Shown in pieces: positions 18,799 through 29,370 of a DNA stretch of 64,000 bases (positions within the stretch are counted from its first letter, which is position 1; every line of letters begins with the position of its first letter). The translations under genes were made by a program, and so were the position numbers. Location: positions 39,856 through 103,855 of the forward strand of contig JANQJK010000019.1 in NCBI GenBank assembly GCA_028281665.1. The letters run 5' to 3'. The notes below the pieces were generated by a model. The model had not been told where the DNA came from and made no database searches. It worked only from the letters and a program-made list of their open reading frames with translations. This DNA is from Hyphococcus sp. (GTDB taxonomy: Bacteria > Pseudomonadota > Alphaproteobacteria > Caulobacterales > Parvularculaceae).

Positions 18799-20787
18799 AT
18801 GGCGCACATTTTCATCAGCTACGCCCGCGCCGACCGACCGACGGTGGAGAAGCTGGCGAGCGCTCTTGAGGGCGCCGGCCATTCGGTCTGGTGGGACAGG
18901 CATATCCGGGGCGGCGCGGCGTTCGCAAAAGATATCGAGTCCCAGCTTCAAAAGGCCGACGCTGTCGTCGTCGCCTGGTCGTCGGCGGCCAATGAATCGG
19001 ACTGGGTGAAGGACGAGGCCGTTTTCGGACGCGACAAGGGCGTGCTGGTCCCGATCAGCCTGGATGCGACCGAGGCGCCGCTGGGGTTCCGACAATACCA
19101 GACCCTCGAATTCGAAAAATGGCGGGGCGATGCGGATGCGCCGGCGGTCCAGTCGCTGTTGAGCGCTGTCGCTGATCTGAGCGGCGCAGATCGGCCGGCT
19201 TTCGCGCCGCCGCCATCCTTTGGCGCGCGCCTGAAGTCGGACAAGCGGTACTGGGCCGCGGGCGCGGTATTCCTGATCGCGGTGCTGGCGGGCCTTTTCC
19301 TCCTCCGCGGCGTTCCGACGTCCGATGTCGCCGCGGGCGGCGGGGAAAGCGCCGAAAGAAGCGCGGCGATGAGCGCGAGCGCGCCGTCCATCGCCGTTTT
19401 GCCGTTTGCCGACATGTCGCCGGATGGCAATCAGGAGTATTTTGCAGACGGTCTTTCGGAGGAATTGTTAAACGTTCTCGTGCGCGTCGATGGTCTTCAG
19501 GTCGCATCGCGCACGTCTTCGTTTGCGCTGAAGGATCAGGTCTTTTCCATCGGTGAAATTGCCCAGCGTCTGAATGTCGATCATGTCCTCGAAGGCAGCG
19601 TGCGCAAGATGAACAACCGTGTTCGCATCACGGCGCAGCTGATCGATGCGAAGACGGACAAACATCTCTGGTCCGAGACTTACGACCGCCATCTGTCAGA
19701 CATCTTCCGCATACAGGACGAGATTGCGACCGCCGTCGTCGGCGCCCTCAGGGAAGAGCTTGGCATCGCCGAGGACACGCCCATTAAGATACGCCCGGCG
19801 ACCGACGACCTCACCGCCTATGATGCTTACCTGAAGGCGCGCGAGCTTTATCTGGCGCGGGGCAAGGCGAATGTTGCGGAGTCCATGCGCTTGTTCGAAC
19901 GCGCCGTAGAGCTCGATCCCCGTTTCGCCCGCGGGTGGGAAGGGCTGGCGGGCGTTTATGCGATCGCGACGAGCTGGGGCATTCTCGATCGCGACTATTC
20001 GGCGATGTCGCTGGTCGCGGCGAAAAAGGCGCTGGAAGTCGATCCGGATTTGTCCGCGCCCTATGCGGTTATCGGGCTCACCTACCGCACGCATTATCCG
20101 ACGCCATGGGCTGAATCCATCGACAATCTGCAAAAGGCGATTGAGCGCGACAGGAAGGCGACCGACCCGGTTCTCTGGCTCGGCATGAACTATATGGCGG
20201 TTGGCGAAGTGGACCGCGCGATCGAGACATTTAGTCAGTGTCTTGAGATGGACGCGGCGCAAAAGCTCTGCCGCAAGTATCGGTCGCTGTCATATCTGAC
20301 CAAGGGCGACAAAAAGCGAGCCGTTGCTGATGCGACGATCAACGCGGAGGTCGGATACTATTCGGACTTCGACGCCTACATCCCCCATTTCCTGTCCCAG
20401 GGCGAACGGCTCCTGGCGTTTACGATCTCGCGCACGGTCAACTGGTGGTCGAATTTTCCGCATCAGGAACTGATTGCTGCGATAGAGGACGGAAACAATC
20501 CGTCGCCGGAGCGGATTCAGAAGTTTATCAAATGGGGCGAGGATCAGAACGTGCGGGTGAAGACCCACGCCCATACGATGCTGACGATCCGCGCCTATGA
20601 AAATTTGACGGTCGACAACTGGAACAATGACTATGAAATGCTCTGGCTGCCGCAATTTTCGCATTTTCGCCGGTCGACGGAGTTCAAACAGCTCGCCGGC
20701 GATCTCGGGCTAACGACCTATTGGCGCGCAAACGGGTTCCCGCCGCAGTGCCGGGCGGTCGGCGAACTGGATTTTGAGTGCAGCTAG
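18799..20787 (+). CDS. membrane-anchored TIR / TolB-like / TPR protein
   Basis: Domain order in this 662-aa protein is as follows. A TIR domain occupies residues 1-125, with IFISYARADR and WWD, and Glu73 in the SDWVKDEA segment at the usual NADase glutamate position. A transmembrane helix spans about 152-170, followed by an Ala/Gly/Ser linker. A TolB-like N-terminal domain lies at 197-310 (SIAVLPFADMSPDGNQEYFADG, then LEGSVRK and AQLIDAKTDKHLWSE). TPR-like helices fill about 325-510, and the rest is unassigned. The TIR domain would be cytoplasmic and the TolB/TPR part probably periplasmic. TolB-TPR modules usually occur in signalling proteins of the adenylate-cyclase or response-regulator kind. 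A second TIR protein converges on this gene with a 94-bp gap. Enzymatic activity and role are unknown. Confidence 0.75.
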   Translation: MAHIFISYARADRPTVEKLASALEGAGHSVWWDRHIRGGAAFAKDIESQLQKADAVVVAWSSAANESDWVKDEAVFGRDKGVLVPISLDATEAPLGFRQYQTLEFEKWRGDADAPAVQSLLSAVADLSGADRPAFAPPPSFGARLKSDKRYWAAGAVFLIAVLAGLFLLRGVPTSDVAAGGGESAERSAAMSASAPSIAVLPFADMSPDGNQEYFADGLSEELLNVLVRVDGLQVASRTSSFALKDQVFSIGEIAQRLNVDHVLEGSVRKMNNRVRITAQLIDAKTDKHLWSETYDRHLSDIFRIQDEIATAVVGALREELGIAEDTPIKIRPATDDLTAYDAYLKARELYLARGKANVAESMRLFERAVELDPRFARGWEGLAGVYAIATSWGILDRDYSAMSLVAAKKALEVDPDLSAPYAVIGLTYRTHYPTPWAESIDNLQKAIERDRKATDPVLWLGMNYMAVGEVDRAIETFSQCLEMDAAQKLCRKYRSLSYLTKGDKKRAVADATINAEVGYYSDFDAYIPHFLSQGERLLAFTISRTVNWWSNFPHQELIAAIEDGNNPSPERIQKFIKWGEDQNVRVKTHAHTMLTIRAYENLTVDNWNNDYEMLWLPQFSHFRRSTEFKQLAGDLGLTTYWRANGFPPQCRAVGELDFECS

Positions 20788-20881
20788 CCTGAGGCGGGCA
20801 ACCGTAAAGCTCCGACGCACCAACTTGGTCTGCGCATGCTTGACCGCAATGCAAAGCAATCCGTTACGGCTTTGAGAGTCG

Positions 20882-23107
20882 TTACGTTGCGCGCCGCGTT
20901 CGCGGGTTGAAGTTGCGCAGGATCAGCGCGCGCCATGCCCAACGCAGCAGCGCAAAAATCGTCGCCGGGACAAAGGCAATCGTAAGCCAGAGTGCGAGCG
21001 CTTCGGCCGGCAGCGCCGACGCAATCAACAGGCCCGCATAAGCGGCGACGGCAAAGAGCGATCCGACGACCGCGATGCGCGCCACGGGGCGCAATCCGAC
21101 GACCCAGAAAAAGCCCTTGAGCAGCAGGGCGACCATCAGCAGCGCGAAAGCGATGACAAAACCCTTTGCGAGGAGAAACAAGCCGATCGTGGGATCCTTC
21201 GCGAAATCGACCGGCACCGGCGCCTGGCTGGAAACAAAGGCCGGCGGCGTATCGATCGCCATGGGCAGGTCGATCGCCGAATCGATGTGCCCCATGGTGA
21301 CGCGGTTCTTGCCGGCAGCGGCGCTCCATATGCGCGCCGTGTTGTCACGAGAGCCGGAAACGATCCATTTCCCGTCGGCGGTCGAGTCGAGGCCGCGCAC
21401 ACCGTCCTTGTGCCCGTCCAGCTCGCGCGCAAGAGACTGCGATTCGATATCCCAGATGCGGATGACCGGATCGACGCCGCTGGTCGCGAGCAGCGCGTCG
21501 CCGCCGGCAAAAGCGACCGAGAACGCGCGTTCGGCGCCGTGATCGAGGCTGGCGACAAGATTATTGTCGACCGTTCGCCAGATCCGGACGACGCCGTTAT
21601 TGGCGGCCGCCGCGAACATCGAACCGTCATTGGAGAATTTGACGTCATTACCGGCGCCGCCGATCGACAAGGAAACGAGGCGCGCGCCCGAGCGCCAGTT
21701 CCACAGCGACACGGTGCCGTCGGCTGAGGCCGCAGCAAGGATGTCCCCATCGGGATGGAAATCGACTGCGTTTATGTCGTCTATGTGGACCGAAAGCGAT
21801 CTCAAGCGTTCGCCGGTTTCGGCGTTCCAGAGAATAATCGCGTTGTCGCTTGATCCGGTCGCGATTGCCGCGCCGTCCGGCGACCAGGCGACGTCGTAAA
21901 CGCTGGCGCCATGACCGCTCAACGTCGCGACGGCTTTTGCGTTGCCAGTGTCCCAGACAATCGCGGTGCGGTCGCGTGAGGCGGAAACGGCGCGGGTGCC
22001 GTCCGGCGAGAAGTCGGCGCCCCAGATCCAGCATTTGCCTTCATCGTCGGCGCAGTTTTTCTTGTGGGCGGTGAACTCGCCGCGTTCAACGCCCGTGGTC
22101 GCGTCCCATAGCTTGATCGTATTGTCGTCCGATGCCGTCGCGACATAGCGGCCGCTTTTGTCAAACGTCACGCTGTTGATATCGGCGCCTTCAATGCCTT
22201 TTACCTGCACCCCTTCAAGCGCCGCCGCGTAAATGCGCCCTTCAAGAATAAGCGGCGAAATCGTAATCAACGAAAACAGGATCAGCGCAATGTATGATCG
22301 CGGCAACAGCGCCAACGAAGCAGCGCCGGCGGCGCGGTCCGCCTCCAATGTTCCGTACCGGGACAGAAATGCGAGGATCGCCATGGCCCCGATGAAAAAC
22401 GGCCGGTAGGCGGCGAAGACAAAATCCGATGCGTAGGCGAGGGCGCCGAATGCGGCGGCGATTAGCCCTGCCATGAAAACAGCCTGACTGAACAACGCCA
22501 GTCGGCGCTTGGAGCCTGTCGTCGTATATTTGGAGGCCCGTTTCGATACCCTTGACGGCGTCTTTCGCGCCGGGGCCGGCTTCGGCGGCGGCGCCGGCGC
22601 AGGTTTTGGTTTCTCTGCCTCCGGCGCAGGCTTCGGCGCTTCGGAATCCGGTTGCGGCGCCGGTGCGGGTTCCGGCGCGGGCGCCGGTTCGCGGTCTGGC
22701 GCTCCGGCGCCGGCGCGCGCGCCATCGGCGACGGCGTCGACAAACGCCTTGAAGGCGTTGTCGTTTAAGTTGCCGCGCCAATGGGTGAGATCGGCGGTCT
22801 GGATCTGGCGAAAGCCCAGCGGAATATCGACATTGTCGATCAGCGCGGGGAACAGGATTTCCCGCGCCGCCCCTTCATCGGCCTCGTCGGCGACAAAGCG
22901 CGACGCCACCGAGTATCGCGACCAGACGACGATAACCGATCGCGTTGCGTTCAGCGCCTCGGAAATCTCCTGGCGGAAGCCGGCGCCCGTCTTGATTTTC
23001 GGATCCCACCAGACATTGAGGCCGCGCTGGCCGAGCGCATTGGCGATCTTCTCGACCTTTGCGCGATCCTCGCGCGAATAGGAAATGAATACGTCGTGGT
23101 GCCCCAA
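20882..23107 (-). CDS. membrane TIR / WD40-repeat protein
   Basis: This 741-aa protein begins with a TIR domain (residues 3-125: VFISYSREDR, NVWWD, Glu75 in FVADEADEG). A Pro/Ala-rich linker follows at about 135-182, then three hydrophobic helices (about 203-223, 229-249, 270-290). A WD40-type propeller occupies about 305-605, with repeated units such as ASDDNTIKLWD, SASRDRTAIVWD, GSSDNAIILWN and GSRDNTARIWS. A C-terminal group of hydrophobic helices lies at about 640-730, with a basic tail. The TIR domain resembles that of the convergent neighbour at 18799, including the shared PLGFRQ and WRG segments, which suggests duplication of the domain. The propeller is probably a protein-binding sensor. 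No known defence system was recognised. Confidence 0.75.
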   Translation of the reverse strand: MGHHDVFISYSREDRAKVEKIANALGQRGLNVWWDPKIKTGAGFRQEISEALNATRSVIVVWSRYSVASRFVADEADEGAAREILFPALIDNVDIPLGFRQIQTADLTHWRGNLNDNAFKAFVDAVADGARAGAGAPDREPAPAPEPAPAPQPDSEAPKPAPEAEKPKPAPAPPPKPAPARKTPSRVSKRASKYTTTGSKRRLALFSQAVFMAGLIAAAFGALAYASDFVFAAYRPFFIGAMAILAFLSRYGTLEADRAAGAASLALLPRSYIALILFSLITISPLILEGRIYAAALEGVQVKGIEGADINSVTFDKSGRYVATASDDNTIKLWDATTGVERGEFTAHKKNCADDEGKCWIWGADFSPDGTRAVSASRDRTAIVWDTGNAKAVATLSGHGASVYDVAWSPDGAAIATGSSDNAIILWNAETGERLRSLSVHIDDINAVDFHPDGDILAAASADGTVSLWNWRSGARLVSLSIGGAGNDVKFSNDGSMFAAAANNGVVRIWRTVDNNLVASLDHGAERAFSVAFAGGDALLATSGVDPVIRIWDIESQSLARELDGHKDGVRGLDSTADGKWIVSGSRDNTARIWSAAAGKNRVTMGHIDSAIDLPMAIDTPPAFVSSQAPVPVDFAKDPTIGLFLLAKGFVIAFALLMVALLLKGFFWVVGLRPVARIAVVGSLFAVAAYAGLLIASALPAEALALWLTIAFVPATIFALLRWAWRALILRNFNPRTRRAT

Positions 23108-23360
23108 TTGATCCCCGCCATGCGTCCCGCACCGCCGGCGACCCCCGTCTTGCCGGCGCGCTATTTATGCCGCTGCGGCGTTCTCTCCCCGCTGCCCATA
23201 AGGGGAAATGTTACCAAATGGCGGCGGCAGCGGCAATCGCGGGCTTGCGGCCAGCAGGGATTGGGGAGAAATAGTCGGCCGAAACAGCGCAAAAACGGCT
23301 AGGTAGACGAACCGGCGGCGGGCTTGATGTCGCGCTGCAAAACGCCAAATCTGTACACGC

Positions 23361-25301
23361 ATGGCCCGTTTTAGCCCCGATTTCCTGGACGAATTGAAGA
23401 GTCGCCTTCGGCCGTCCGACGTCATCGGGCGCTATGTGAAGCTGCAAAAGCGAGGAAATGCGTGGTGGGGCCTTTCTCCGTTTAACAAGGAGAAAACGCC
23501 GTCTTTCACGGTGAATGATGATCGCGGCTCATACCACTGTTTTTCATCGCAAAATCACGGCGACATCATCACCTTCCTGATCGAGACCCAGGGCATGTCG
23601 TTTCCCGAAGCGGTGGAGAGCCTTGCCGCCGACGCCGGGATGGAGCTTCCGAGATCCTCGCCCGAGGAGGCGGCGCGCGAGCGGCAGATCAAGGGTCTCG
23701 CCGAGGCGTGCGAGGCGGCGTCCGTCTTTTTTCAGAAAGGGCTGCACCGCAATCATGGACGGGGCGCCCTGGACTATCTGAAGGACCGCGGCGTAACGGA
23801 CGAGCAGATCGACGAATTCGATATCGGCCTTGCGCCGTCGGGCCGGACCGAACTCAAAGACCATCTCATCAACAAGGGGTTCACGGACGATGTGCTGGTC
23901 GAGGCGGGGCTCGTCATCAGGCCCGACGATGGCGGGGCGACCTTCGACCGGTTCCGTGGACGGATCATGTTTCCCATTCACGGGTCCCGCAATCGCGTCA
24001 TCGCCTTTGGCGGACGCGCGCTCGACCCGAACGCACGGGCAAAATACCTGAATTCGCCGGAAACGCCGCTCTTTCACAAAAGCTCCGTCCTCTATCGGTT
24101 TGACCCCGCGCGCCGCGCCGCCGCTGAATCGAAAGAGCCGCTGATTGTTTGCGAAGGCTATATGGACGTCATCGCCCTTTGGGGCGCCGGCGTGAAACAC
24201 GCCGTCGCGCCGCTGGGTACTGCGCTGACGGAAGATCAGCTCGGTCTCTTGTGGCGGGCGTCCGAAGAACCGGTTCTTTGTTTCGATGGCGACAAGGCGG
24301 GGGTCGGCGCCGCACACCGATCTATTGATCGTGCGCTGCCGCTGTTGAAGCCGGGCAAGTCGCTCAATTTCGTTTTCCTGTCTGACGGTCAGGATCCGGA
24401 CGACCTTGTCCGCGATGGCGGCCGGGGGGCGTTCGATGCAGTGCTCGTAAAAGCGCGGCCGCTGGTCGATGTCCTTTGGGATCGCGAGCGCGCGATCCGG
24501 CCGCTCGACACGCCGGAACGGCGAGCGGCCTTTCGCGCGCAGTTACGCGACCTCGTTAAAGTCATCGCGGACAAAGATATTCGAGGCGCCTATGGGGGCG
24601 AGCTGGCCGAACGTCTCGACGCCGAGTTTGGGCAACGCCGTCGGCAGGGGCCGGCGCGCCAGAATCCATGGAGGGCGGCCGGCGGCGCGCGCGGTCGTCA
24701 GGGGTTCCGCTACCAGGAGCCGCCCCGGCCAAGCCCTGGCCTCAAACGCCGCGGCGCGCCGGCCGCCTGGCGGCGCGAAGCCGCGCTGGTGCTGGCCGGG
24801 ATCAACCATCCGACCCTGGTGGAGCGCCAGGAATCGGCGTTTTTCGAGCTGGAACTCGCCGATCCGGCGTTGCAGGCCCTCTTAAGCGCCGTTTTGACTG
24901 CATTTTCGAACGATCCCGGCCTTGACAGGGCGGGACTGAAAAGCCATCTCAGCGCTTCTGGCGCGGCAGGTTCATTGGAGCGGGTCCTGAATGACCCTGA
25001 GCTCTCGAAACATCGTTTCCTCCGCCCCGAAACCGAGATCGACGAGGCTGAGCAGGGTTTCCTCAATGCTCTGGCCCACCACCTGTATGAATCGACGCTC
25101 AAGCAGGAGGTGGCGAGATCGGCGTCTCGGATATTCACCAGCGGTGATGAAGGATGGAAAGCGGCGGCGGCGGCGCGCGAAGAACTGGTGAACGTGAACC
25201 GGGCGGGCGACGCGGACACGAAAGACGATGGCGAACAGGATCGTCTCAATGCTGTCCGTGAACGAATGAAACAAAGCGTCTCGAAGAAATTCGGACGGTA
25301 A
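23361..25301 (+). CDS. dnaG: DNA primase with degenerate zinc-binding domain
   Basis: DnaG (646 aa) makes RNA primers for replication. The N-terminal domain is readable, but the zinc ligands expected as C-x2-H-x17-C-x2-C are Ser39, Asn42, Cys60 and Ser63, so only one remains. I recall this as a feature of several alphaproteobacterial primases rather than damage. The catalytic core is intact: EGYMDVIALWGAG (TOPRIM) and CFDGDKAG with the metal-binding acidic residues. A Pro/Arg/Gly-rich linker leads to the C-terminal helicase-interaction domain. rpoD follows 14 bp later, forming the classical dnaG-rpoD macromolecular synthesis unit; rpsU is absent. Confidence 0.95.
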   Translation: MARFSPDFLDELKSRLRPSDVIGRYVKLQKRGNAWWGLSPFNKEKTPSFTVNDDRGSYHCFSSQNHGDIITFLIETQGMSFPEAVESLAADAGMELPRSSPEEAARERQIKGLAEACEAASVFFQKGLHRNHGRGALDYLKDRGVTDEQIDEFDIGLAPSGRTELKDHLINKGFTDDVLVEAGLVIRPDDGGATFDRFRGRIMFPIHGSRNRVIAFGGRALDPNARAKYLNSPETPLFHKSSVLYRFDPARRAAAESKEPLIVCEGYMDVIALWGAGVKHAVAPLGTALTEDQLGLLWRASEEPVLCFDGDKAGVGAAHRSIDRALPLLKPGKSLNFVFLSDGQDPDDLVRDGGRGAFDAVLVKARPLVDVLWDRERAIRPLDTPERRAAFRAQLRDLVKVIADKDIRGAYGGELAERLDAEFGQRRRQGPARQNPWRAAGGARGRQGFRYQEPPRPSPGLKRRGAPAAWRREAALVLAGINHPTLVERQESAFFELELADPALQALLSAVLTAFSNDPGLDRAGLKSHLSASGAAGSLERVLNDPELSKHRFLRPETEIDEAEQGFLNALAHHLYESTLKQEVARSASRIFTSGDEGWKAAAAAREELVNVNRAGDADTKDDGEQDRLNAVRERMKQSVSKKFGR

Positions 25302-25315
25302 GAGGTGCTTAAACG

Positions 25316-27304
<1,989 letters not shown>

Positions 27305-27310
27305 CAAGAA

Positions 27311-27336
27311 CGCCCCGGCGCAACCGGGGCGTTTTT
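27311..27336 (+). terminator. intrinsic terminator of dnaG-rpoD
   Basis: A perfect 8-bp GC-rich stem (27311-27318 with 27324-27331, loop CGCAA) is followed directly by TTTTT at 27332-27336. It begins 7 bp after the rpoD stop codon. Confidence 0.9.
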
Positions 27337-27507
27337 CTGTTCGGCTGTTGTTCCTTGTACCAGTCGGCAAGGAGTTCCGCCTTCTCCTTCCATGCCGGTT
27401 CGCCGTCTTGGTCGGCGCATTCGGCGCCGCACCATGGCGTGTCCGGACCTCTTTGGAACCAATCGCGTTCCTGCTACGGTTTATGAGGGTATAGCGGGAG
27501 CGGGGAC

Positions 27508-28941
27508 ATGAAATCCGGAAATTCCGTCATTCGCATGGTCGCGATAAGCGCCATTGCAGTCTTTCTTTACGGTTGTGCGGCGACCGGCGGGCCGCTCGGT
27601 CTTTCGCCGGCGCAGGAACAGGCGCTTGGCGAACAACAGCATCCGCAGATTCTGGCGGCTTTCGGCGGGGAGGTCGATGACCCGCAACTGAACGCGTATG
27701 TGAAACGCATCTTCGACCGGCTGATGGCGACAGACCCGACCCTGCCGGAGATGGAAGTCTATGTCCTCGACAGTCCGGTCATCAACGCTATGGCGGCGCC
27801 CGGCCATGTTTATGTGACGCGCGGGCTTTTGGCGCTCGGTAACTCCGAGGCGGAAATCGCGGGCGTCATCGGTCACGAAATCGGCCATAATGAAAAGCGC
27901 CACATCGCCAAACGCGTCAGCCGCTCCAATATTGCGCAGATCGGCACGGTGTTCGGCGCCATTCTCACCGGCGATGCAGATACGGCGCAGCTTCTCGGGC
28001 AGGGCGCGCAGCTGTACCTCCTGCGCTTCTCGCGCGAGCAGGAATATGAGTCCGATCTTGTCGGTACGCGTCTTCTGGCGGCGGCAGGGTATGAGCCGCT
28101 CGGCGCCGCACAGTTTCTGAACACGCTCGGGAACTGGACTAATCTTGAAGCGCAGATCGCGGGCGTGCAGCAGCCGCCGGAATATCTGAAAACCCATCCC
28201 AACTCGGCGAACCGCGTTGCGCGCGCCGCGCAGGAAGCAAACGCCATCCGCCAGGACGGCGCCAGCGAGACTCGCCGCGGCGCGTTTCTCAATGCCATTG
28301 ACGGCATGTTTTACGGCGACGATCCGGTGAAGCAGGGCTTTATTCGCGGACGCGACTTCATTCATCCGCAATTGCAGTTCGCCTTCACGGTCCCGAACGA
28401 TTTTGAATTGCGCAATTCATCGCAAGCGGTGCTCGCGCGGTCTTCGTCCGGCGCGCAAATGCAGTTCACCGGCGCGTCGTCGGAACAGGGCCCGGCCGCA
28501 CTTATCAATGCCGCCAGCCAGTCGCTGAAAGTCAATCTCGGCACGCCGCAGCGCATCAACGTCAATGGTAAAAACGCCGCCGCGGGGCGCGGGCGCGCCA
28601 ACACGCAAAGCGGCGCCGTTGACGTTACGGCCTACGCCATCCAGTGGCAGGACGCTTCGCACTGGGTGTTTCTCTGGGTGACGCCTGCGAACCAGACGCT
28701 GCGGCTTGAGCGGGCAATCAACCAGTCCGTTCAGTCATTGCGCGAGGTCGCGCCGGGCTCGGTCTCCGTTCCCCCGGCAACGCGCGTTGACGTAATTACG
28801 GCCCAACGCGGCGACAGCGCATCTGCGCTCTCGCGATACATGGCGTTTCCGGCGTATCGGCAGGAACGTTTTCTCATCATCAACGGTCTCGGCGCCGGCG
28901 CTGGCATCAATGCCGGCGAGCGTTACAAACTGGTACGATAG
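27508..28941 (+). CDS. M48-family metalloprotease, lipoprotein (BepA/LoiP-like) with LysM-like C-terminus
   Basis: This 477-aa protein has a lipoprotein signal with lipobox LYGC (Cys23). The M48 zinc motif HEIGH is at residues 123-127, with the third ligand in EYESD (179-183). The order SRSNIAQIGTVFGAI then LLRFSREQEYESD is typical of periplasmic BepA/YfgC-type proteases involved in outer-membrane protein quality control. The C-terminus lacks the BepA TPRs. It instead ends with DVITAQRGDSASALSRYMAF, then INAGERYKLVR, a LysM-like or peptidoglycan-contact motif. A separate promoter is likely because the rpoD terminator lies upstream. Confidence 0.85.
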   Translation: MKSGNSVIRMVAISAIAVFLYGCAATGGPLGLSPAQEQALGEQQHPQILAAFGGEVDDPQLNAYVKRIFDRLMATDPTLPEMEVYVLDSPVINAMAAPGHVYVTRGLLALGNSEAEIAGVIGHEIGHNEKRHIAKRVSRSNIAQIGTVFGAILTGDADTAQLLGQGAQLYLLRFSREQEYESDLVGTRLLAAAGYEPLGAAQFLNTLGNWTNLEAQIAGVQQPPEYLKTHPNSANRVARAAQEANAIRQDGASETRRGAFLNAIDGMFYGDDPVKQGFIRGRDFIHPQLQFAFTVPNDFELRNSSQAVLARSSSGAQMQFTGASSEQGPAALINAASQSLKVNLGTPQRINVNGKNAAAGRGRANTQSGAVDVTAYAIQWQDASHWVFLWVTPANQTLRLERAINQSVQSLREVAPGSVSVPPATRVDVITAQRGDSASALSRYMAFPAYRQERFLIINGLGAGAGINAGERYKLVR

Positions 28942-29055
28942 GCCTGCCGATTGTCTGCGCAGCGCCCTTGCATGGGCGCCCGCAATTGCTAATGTCCGCG
29001 CCGGATATCAAATCGCGGTCGCGCGCTCCCCGCGCGGCCCGCAAAGGAGGAATGA

Positions 29056-29352
29056 ATGGCAGTCGACGGCAAATGGAACCTCGTCATCAAAACGCCCATG
29101 GGCGATCAAACGGGCGTCTTGACCCTGAAGCAGGAAGGCGATGCGCTGTCGGGCGAAATGACGGGTCCGGCTGGCGCTACGCCGATCGAAAACGGCCGTG
29201 TTGAAGGCGATACGTTGAAGTGGGACGCCAAGGTCACGACCCCGATGCCGATTACGCTGTCCTTTGAGGGCAAGATCGAAGGCGACAACCTGAATGGCAA
29301 CGTCCAGCTCGGCGCTTTTGGCGCTTCGACCTTTACCGGCGCCGCCGCGTAA
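29056..29352 (+). CDS. small conserved-looking beta-rich protein, function unknown
   Basis: This 98-aa protein has no signal peptide or membrane segment. The pattern of alternating strands, GKWNLVIKTPMGDQTGVLTLKQEGDALSGEM then a repeated VEGDTLKW and IEGDNLNGNV, looks like a small beta-barrel or sandwich. Related short proteins occur widely in proteobacteria without known function. An excellent Shine-Dalgarno AGGAGG at 29045-29050 lies 5 bp before the ATG at 29056, which supports translation. The next gene begins 18 bp downstream and may be co-transcribed. Confidence 0.65.
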   Translation: MAVDGKWNLVIKTPMGDQTGVLTLKQEGDALSGEMTGPAGATPIENGRVEGDTLKWDAKVTTPMPITLSFEGKIEGDNLNGNVQLGAFGASTFTGAAA

Positions 29353-29370
29353 GGTTGCGGGAGTTATCTC

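Noticed and set aside
18799..23107. A known TIR-based antiphage system such as Thoeris or a CBASS-like set
   Set aside because: No SIR2-like, cyclase or other partner gene typical of those systems is adjacent; only the TIR proteins themselves are seen.
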